DNA of 44,630 nt, taken from positions 1 to 44,630 of the IMG/VR virus record IMGVR_UViG_3300023172_000054; one strand, given 5' to 3'. Each line of letters opens with the position of its first letter. The first letter of the stretch is position 1. A program made the position numbers and the translations under genes. Source of the stretch: a virus. The notes beneath the pieces are model-generated. The model was given only the letters and a program-made list of their open reading frames with translations, ran no database searches and was not told where the DNA came from. This document shows positions 41,110-44,630 of the stretch, piece by piece.

Positions 41110-41644
41110 ATTACTTATCGGATTACTTTTTTTAAGTTTTCCAGTATATGCAGGGTACACTGATATACAAAGAGTAATGTTTGAAGCAGGTTATACTGCA
41201 CCATACAATGACGAATATGTTCAAAGAGTTATTATAGGTCAAGCAAGAATAATGCCTAATGGCTCAATTGTTAATTTACCACATCCATCTCACATTCAAT
41301 CAACATTAATTTTTCCTGAATTTAAAATAACAGAGGAGGAACCTGCCAGCTTAGCCACCTGGACGATCTTTTTTCTCGTTCAAGCTGCAGATATCTGGTC
41401 TACCAAAAAAGCCCTCGCTTACGATTGTGTATATGAATTGAATCCTTTATTACCAAGAGTGCCAGAGATACATGAAATGGTACTTCTTAAAACAGCAATA
41501 TTTGGATCTATATTACCAGAGATTCAAAAAAGACAAACAATCACAAATGAAATCTTGATGCCTACACTTATGTTAACTTCTGTTGTTGTTCACAGTAATC
41601 TTAGAGTACTCGAAAAAGCAAAAAAACATTGTAATAAAAGATAA
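41093..41644 (+). CDS. Secreted/membrane DUF5658-like protein (TTG start)
   Basis: A 183-residue protein. The start is a TTG at 41093, overlapping the cyclase gene by 17 bases, with GGGA upstream. It is preferred over later ATGs because only it gives the signal peptide (RLLNKLLIGLLFLSFPVYAG). The C-terminal half is a membrane unit with FLVQAADIWSTKKALAYDCVYELNPLLP, close to the QxxDxxTTxxAL...ExNPxL pattern of DUF5658 proteins, then MVLLKTAIFG and a final hydrophobic stretch. Function is unknown. Last gene of the operon, followed by a hairpin. Confidence 0.7.
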   Translation: MRLLNKLLIGLLFLSFPVYAGYTDIQRVMFEAGYTAPYNDEYVQRVIIGQARIMPNGSIVNLPHPSHIQSTLIFPEFKITEEEPASLATWTIFFLVQAADIWSTKKALAYDCVYELNPLLPRVPEIHEMVLLKTAIFGSILPEIQKRQTITNEILMPTLMLTSVVVHSNLRVLEKAKKHCNKR

Positions 41645-41664
41645 GGGACCCTTTCGAGTCCCTT
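41643..41664 (+). terminator. Terminator-like hairpin ending the curli-type operon
   Basis: AAGGGAC and GTCCCTT form a 7-base perfect stem round an 8-base loop, overlapping the stop codon region. The downstream T run is weak (GCTGTTT). It resembles the gp23 terminator sequence (AGGGA...TCCCTT). Confidence 0.6.
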
Positions 41665-41689
41665 GCTGTTTGGATTGCAGTTTTGAAGT

Positions 41690-41800
41690 CTAGACTATCG
41701 TACTAACGCTGTAGACCATCATTCCTAAGAAAGTGGTTACTAACAAGCATTCAACACAAATCTCGCCGTTCAATCGCAATCCTTTGATGATTGCTCTCAT
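41690..41800 (-). CDS. 36-residue membrane peptide
   Basis: AAGGAAC lies upstream of the ATG. The product MRAIIKGLRLNGEICVECLL... has a short basic N-terminus and a hydrophobic segment (about 17-35), with CVEC just before it. It is the last of a tight leftward run of tiny membrane-protein genes. No family is recognised. Confidence 0.5.
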   Translation of the reverse strand: MRAIIKGLRLNGEICVECLLVTTFLGMMVYSVSTIV

Positions 41801-41811
41801 AACAGTGTTCC

Positions 41812-41940
41812 TTATTGATTGTGTTTGTTGAGTTTACGAACTTTTTCTGCATAAAGCGCGTACTTTATGTCGTGCATAGGTGCAAATTTTAAAAAGCCAT
41901 AGGTTACAAGCAAAGCCAGAGGTATTATTAAATATTCCAT
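41812..41940 (-). CDS. 42-residue membrane protein
   Basis: The ATG overlaps the preceding stop (TAATG). The N-terminal MEYLIIPLALLVTYGFLKFA is a membrane segment, followed by a basic, tyrosine-containing tail (DIKYALYAEKVRKLNKHNQ). Translational coupling supports expression. Function is unknown. Confidence 0.5.
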   Translation of the reverse strand: MEYLIIPLALLVTYGFLKFAPMHDIKYALYAEKVRKLNKHNQ

Positions 41941-41999
41941 TAGTTTTTACGAATTAGTCCACACCAAGGTAGAATCCAATATTTGAAAAATGTATTCAT
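41940..41999 (-). CDS. 19-residue peptide
   Basis: A 20-codon frame whose start and stop both form TAATG overlaps with neighbours. The product starts MNTFFKYWILPW. It may be a real peptide or only a coupling device between two membrane-protein genes. Confidence 0.35.
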   Translation of the reverse strand: MNTFFKYWILPWCGLIRKN

Positions 42000-42091
42000 T
42001 ATACTGGGTTTACTCCATATAATGTAACAAGAAATATTGCACATAAAAGTACAACTTCTAATTTCTCTTTTAATCTTTCTATATCGTTCAT
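41999..42091 (-). CDS. 30-residue single-pass membrane peptide
   Basis: The start overlaps the EF-hand gene stop (TAATG) and AAGG lies 6 bases upstream. A charged N-terminus (NDIERLKEKLE) is followed by a membrane helix (VVLLCAIFLVTLYGV). No family is recognised. Confidence 0.5.
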   Translation of the reverse strand: MNDIERLKEKLEVVLLCAIFLVTLYGVNPV

Positions 42092-42345
42092 TATACCTTT
42101 TTAGGACAGTTGGCTCTAAAAATATACTCAGAAGCATTTCTTGCTTCTTTCACATTTAAAAATCCATCTTTGTTTTTATCTGCATGCTTCCAAAGACCTT
42201 TTTTAACGGTGCACTCGGATGCTTTAAGTTCTTCTATGCTGATTAGTTTGTCACCATTCAAATCGAATCGTTCCATTCTCCAGTCAGCATATGCTGGTGC
42301 TGCAATTAAGCAAGCAGCAATTGCTATCATAAATTTGTTATTCAT
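42091..42345 (-). CDS. Secreted two-EF-hand calcium-binding protein
   Basis: An 84-residue protein. The ATG at 42345 follows AAGGAAC and gives a clean signal peptide (MNNKFMIAIAACLIAAPAYA, cleavage before Asp21). Two canonical EF loops are visible: DLNGDKLISIEE (28-39) and DKNKDGFLNVKE (56-67), each with ligands at positions 1, 3, 5, 9 and 12. Cys45 and Cys80 could form a disulfide in the periplasm. It heads a coupled run of tiny membrane-protein genes and lies just beyond the curli-type operon on the opposite strand. Calcium binding is a strong prediction; the role is unknown. Confidence 0.85.
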   Translation of the reverse strand: MNNKFMIAIAACLIAAPAYADWRMERFDLNGDKLISIEELKASECTVKKGLWKHADKNKDGFLNVKEARNASEYIFRANCPKKV

Positions 42346-42367
42346 TGTGTTCCTTATAATAGAATAA

Positions 42368-42511
42368 TCAAACAAAAAGATTTACTAATGCCATCGTGCC
42401 TAACATAAATCCTAATACAACTACTTGTAAGATTGAAGCATATACGACTTGACGCATTGGGTGCATATCAACTAACTTCTCAATAGGGTGTACTCCTGGT
42501 GAGAGGTTCAT
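42368..42511 (-). CDS. 47-residue membrane protein
   Basis: An ORF with N-terminal soluble part (NLSPGVHPIEKLVDMHPMRQ) and a C-terminal membrane segment (VVYASILQVVVLGFMLGTMALVNLFV). An in-frame TTG at 42538 with GGGA upstream could add nine residues; the ATG at 42511 has no clear ribosome-binding site. An extended -10-type promoter lies at 42555-42560. No family is recognised. Confidence 0.5.
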   Translation of the reverse strand: MNLSPGVHPIEKLVDMHPMRQVVYASILQVVVLGFMLGTMALVNLFV

Positions 42512-42554
42512 TATTTTTAGTGCTGTTTCTCTTTTCAATTAGATCATCCCAGTT

Positions 42555-42563
42555 AGTATAACA
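42555..42563 (-). promoter_or_regulatory. Possible extended -10 promoter, minus strand
   Basis: TGTTATACT on the minus strand is an extended -10 (TGnTATACT). There is no good -35. It overlaps one arm of a perfect inverted repeat. It would serve the small membrane and EF-hand genes. Confidence 0.4.
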
Positions 42564-42578
42564 AAACAAAAGTTATAC
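42556..42578. repeat. Perfect inverted repeat GTATAAC/GTTATAC
   Basis: Seven-base arms and a 9-base A/C spacer, overlapping the possible -10 box. It may be an operator or a weak hairpin. Confidence 0.5.
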
Positions 42579-42596
42579 GATAATATATATACGAAA

Positions 42597-42618
42597 TTTT
42601 TATAATACGTTATAAAAA
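42597..42618. repeat. Perfect AT-rich inverted repeat TTTTTATAA/TTATAAAAA
   Basis: Nine-base arms with a 4-base loop (TACG), between the leftward gene at 42639 and the next leftward unit. The U-rich end in either direction could act as a weak bidirectional terminator, or mark a protein site. Confidence 0.45.
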
Positions 42619-42638
42619 AGTCATATATTTTGTTACAA

Positions 42639-42848
42639 TTACGAAAACAATTCAGTTTGTTCGTATTCAGGAAACAAAGTTGTTTGTTTATACTCTTCAT
42701 TAGCGATTTGAGTATCATAAAATGCTTTCAATTCGTCATATTTTTTACGAATTTGAACTGGCATAACTCCACCTGAATCAATCACCCATTGAATTTCTCT
42801 GCCTAATGCTCTAGACAATTGCAACTCCATTACTGTAGCTCTATCCAT
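42639..42848 (-). CDS. 69-residue protein with tandem QxxLF motifs
   Basis: The start lies one base after the guaC stop, with AGGAG inside the guaC end, so it is co-translated. It is a helical protein (RATVMELQLSRALGREIQWVID) ending QTTLFPEYEQTELFS, with two Q-T-x-LF motifs resembling clamp-binding peptides. No family is recognised. Confidence 0.65.
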   Translation of the reverse strand: MDRATVMELQLSRALGREIQWVIDSGGVMPVQIRKKYDELKAFYDTQIANEEYKQTTLFPEYEQTELFS

Positions 42849-42849
42849 A

Positions 42850-44001
42850 TTATACTCCTATTGTTGAACTTTCATAAACTTGATTGTGCGTTTGAGTGCA
42901 GCGAACAAAGGTTGTACATTTACTTAAATTTTTAAGCTTTTCTGCACCAGCATATGTACACGCACTACGTAAACCACCTAGAATGTCCTGTACTGTATTA
43001 AGTACTGGTCCTTTATATGGTACCACCACTGTACGACCTTCTGAGGATCTGTAGTCTTTAAGACCACCAAAGTGTTTATCATTAGCAGACTTAGAACTCA
43101 TACCATAAAACTCTACAAATTGTTTCTCAATACGTTTACCAATCCCCGCGGACGTAGCGGGCGCCTGCACGTTTGAAATAATAGATTCAGTAATTACATT
43201 ACCACCACCTTCATCATGTCCTGCGAGCATTCCACCCAACATTACAAAATCTGCTCCTGCGGCAAATGCCTTTGCTACATCACCAGGTGATACACAACCA
43301 CCATCAGCAATAATATGTCCACCAAGACCATGTGCAGCATCAGCGCATTCAATGACCGCTGAAAGTTGAGGATAACCCACACCAGTTTGAATACGAGTAG
43401 TGCAAACACTACCAGGTCCAATTCCAACTTTAACAATATCTGCTCCACTCAGTATAAGTTCTTCTGTCATTTCACCAGTTACAACATTACCAGCAATAAT
43501 CACAATATGTGGTGCTTTTTCTCTTAGTGTTGCGATATAGTCTCTAAAACGATTACTATATCCATTGGCAACATCTACACATACATACTTAATTGCTTCT
43601 CGGTCATGTTGATATACTTCAATAAACTTAGTAAGCTCTTCAATTGAAATACCCATGCTATATGCACAGTGTTCTGTACGAAGAATTTTTCCTGAATTAA
43701 AGAATTTAATTAGATCTTCTTTAGAATAAGTTTTTACAAGACAGGTAAACAATCCATGTTTCGAAAGTACATCTGCCATTTCAAATGTACCAACTCCATC
43801 CATGTTCGAAGCCATAATAGGAATACCACGATAATCTGGCATTTCAGGTCGTAAAGCATTCATACTCATTTCATAATGCTCAGAATTCCTATAATTAAAC
43901 TCACGATATAGATCTACTTCTTTTCTGCTTCCAAGTGTTGATCTTTTTGGACGAATCAAAACATCTTTATAGTCAAGTTTGATTTCATTATCAATACGCA
44001 T
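42850..44001 (-). CDS. guaC: GMP reductase (GuaC-like)
   Basis: A 383-residue protein, close to bacterial GMP reductase (E. coli about 347). It shares KLDYKDVLIRPKRSTLGSR, PIMASNMDGVGTF, CVDVANGYS, AGNVVTGEMTEELILSGADIVKVGIGPGS, VCTTR (catalytic Cys200), GVGYPQLSAVIECADAAHGLGG, DGGCVSPGDVAKAF, ADFVMLGGMLAGH, FYGMSS and ILGGLRSACTYAGA. GVGYPQ and the single-domain length without CBS modules favour GMP reductase over IMP dehydrogenase. It converts GMP to IMP with NADPH, feeding adenine nucleotides. It differs by an insert of about 24 residues near 268-295 and an N-terminal insert near 43-57. It is an auxiliary metabolic gene in an early-type operon. Confidence 0.93.
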   Translation of the reverse strand: MRIDNEIKLDYKDVLIRPKRSTLGSRKEVDLYREFNYRNSEHYEMSMNALRPEMPDYRGIPIMASNMDGVGTFEMADVLSKHGLFTCLVKTYSKEDLIKFFNSGKILRTEHCAYSMGISIEELTKFIEVYQHDREAIKYVCVDVANGYSNRFRDYIATLREKAPHIVIIAGNVVTGEMTEELILSGADIVKVGIGPGSVCTTRIQTGVGYPQLSAVIECADAAHGLGGHIIADGGCVSPGDVAKAFAAGADFVMLGGMLAGHDEGGGNVITESIISNVQAPATSAGIGKRIEKQFVEFYGMSSKSANDKHFGGLKDYRSSEGRTVVVPYKGPVLNTVQDILGGLRSACTYAGAEKLKNLSKCTTFVRCTQTHNQVYESSTIGV

Positions 44002-44003
44002 TT

Positions 44004-44132
44004 TTATTTACTCTGATAGGTCGCCTTCACGTTATTGATACCATTCTTACTGACTGCAATATGAAAGGCCTTCCTTGCATCTTTGATATTATCATACAGA
44101 TAAACAATATCACCTATTATCACTTTATACAT
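44004..44132 (-). CDS. 42-residue hypothetical protein upstream of guaC
   Basis: An ORF with AAGGAG upstream, 2 bases from the guaC start and immediately downstream of promoter copy 5. The product (YKVIIGDIVYLYDNIKDARKAFHIAVSKNGINNVKATYQSK) is a small alpha/beta peptide with no recognised family. Placement makes it a likely real leader gene. Confidence 0.65.
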   Translation of the reverse strand: MYKVIIGDIVYLYDNIKDARKAFHIAVSKNGINNVKATYQSK

Positions 44133-44161
44133 ATTTTCTCCTTTTCCTAATTTATGTAGCT

Positions 44162-44190
44162 ATTGTACATCATCTCAAAGCAAATGTCAA
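44162..44190 (-). promoter_or_regulatory. Early-type sigma70 promoter, minus strand (family copy 5)
   Basis: TTGACA (44190-44185), 17 bases, TACAAT (44167-44162). Spacer and leader nearly match copies 3 and 4 about 10 kb away. It drives the small gene at 44004, guaC and the gene at 42639. Confidence 0.88.
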
Positions 44191-44214
44191 CCCTTTTTGT
44201 GAAAAAAGTTCAAT

Positions 44215-44394
44215 TTAGTCTCTCATAAAATCTTCAAGCCATTCATCACCGTAGTTTTGAACAAACTCATTAAATTTTGAAATGTATTTGATACTGTAGT
44301 ACCACGCAGTCCAAAAAAGTACAGGAAGAATTACTAATGCAATTTTTCCCCATTTCCTTAGTACTTTACGATCGGATAAAATTTCAAATTTCAT
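44215..44394 (-). CDS. 59-residue single-pass membrane protein
   Basis: The ATG at 44394 is chosen (a TTG lies one codon upstream); GGAG is about 12 bases upstream, in the end of the preceding gene. A basic N-terminus (SDRKVLRKWGK) precedes a membrane helix (IALVILPVLFWTAWYYSI), then an acidic tail. No family is recognised. Confidence 0.6.
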   Translation of the reverse strand: MKFEILSDRKVLRKWGKIALVILPVLFWTAWYYSIKYISKFNEFVQNYGDEWLEDFMRD

Positions 44395-44400
44395 CAAGTG

Positions 44401-44568
44401 TTATCTCCACTTATCAAATAGTTTATGATATGTCTTGTTTAAAGCTCCGCCTTTTTCCCAAAGCAAAGGAATGTATTTTCCTGCATCTTTTTCACAAGCC
44501 ATATGAAATCCAATATATGTCAATAGTAACATAAAACCAAGAATTAAATAAGCTATTAAATTTTCCAT
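44401..44568 (-). CDS. 55-residue single-pass membrane protein
   Basis: AAGGAGAAA precedes the ATG. The N-terminal ENLIAYLILGFMLLLTYIGFHM is a membrane segment, followed by a basic soluble tail (KTYHKLFDKWR). It is 6 bases upstream of the next small membrane gene, so the two are probably coupled. No family is recognised. Confidence 0.6.
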   Translation of the reverse strand: MENLIAYLILGFMLLLTYIGFHMACEKDAGKYIPLLWEKGGALNKTYHKLFDKWR

Positions 44569-44577
44569 AGTTTCTCC

Positions 44578-44630
44578 TTATAGAATGTGTTTACATTTTC
44601 CTCTAAATTGAAAGCCAGGACAACTGCATT
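44578..44630 (-). CDS. 3' end of SWIM zinc-finger-type protein (5' end outside window)
   Basis: Only the last 16 residues are in the window: CSCPGFQFRGKCKHIL then stop. The CxC...CxH arrangement is the SWIM zinc-finger pattern, seen in small DNA- or protein-binding phage proteins. The stop lies 9 bases before the next ATG with AAGGAG between. Partial sequence limits confidence. Confidence 0.65.
   Translation of the reverse strand, partial: CSCPGFQFRGKCKHIL

Noticed and set aside
42850-44001. IMP dehydrogenase
   Set aside because: Lacks CBS domains and the sequence runs closer to recalled GMP reductase through most conserved blocks.

Overview
The window is a segment of a T4-superfamily myovirus genome, very probably marine. 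It is AT-rich and carries the T4 head/neck/tail order gp13-14-15-16-17-18-19-20-(core genes)-21-22-23. T4-type late promoter boxes (TATAAATA) stand before many structural genes. The AT-rich composition, the DUF7936-like proteins, a GMP reductase gene and csgF/csgG-type genes suggest a phage of a marine heterotrophic proteobacterium. The host cannot be named from the sequence.

Layout. (1) 1-9714, plus strand: the 3' part of a giant repetitive tail fibre ending in an S74 self-cleaving chaperone, then three small proteins. (2) 9733-12831, plus: a transcription unit with its own perfect sigma70-type promoter and an operator-like palindrome. It encodes a propeller glycosidase-like protein, a TPR/FkbM methyltransferase and a nucleotidyltransferase-cupin, all suggestive of surface-glycan work. 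(3) 12884-15913, plus: three paralogous beta-rich virion-type proteins plus two others. (4) 15962-29452, plus: neck, terminase (with a TagD-like cytidylyltransferase inserted under its own promoter), sheath, tube, portal, core, protease, scaffold and major capsid protein, closed by an intrinsic terminator. (5) 29534-34030, minus: small early-type genes, tRNA-Glu, a candidate structured RNA, and several near-identical sigma70 promoters with upstream A-tracts. (6) 34309-41644, plus: a ten-gene operon behind a T4 late box. (7) 41690-44630, minus: tiny membrane proteins, a secreted EF-hand protein, GMP reductase and other small genes, ending in a partial SWIM zinc-finger gene.

The standout is region 6. 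It looks like a phage-borne curli (type VIII) secretion and signalling cassette. It has two paralogous holin-like membrane proteins, a CsgF homologue, a CsgG lipoprotein channel, two secreted curlin-repeat proteins, a secreted FecR-domain protein, a CHASE2 class III nucleotide cyclase with four likely transmembrane segments, and a DUF5658-like membrane protein. CsgE, CsgC and CsgD equivalents are not seen. The late box implies expression with the virion genes. The cassette could export amyloid onto the infected cell, open an outer-membrane pore late in infection, or supply fibres to virions; the sequence cannot choose between these.

All family assignments are by reading motifs and by recalled family sequences. 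No database search was run.
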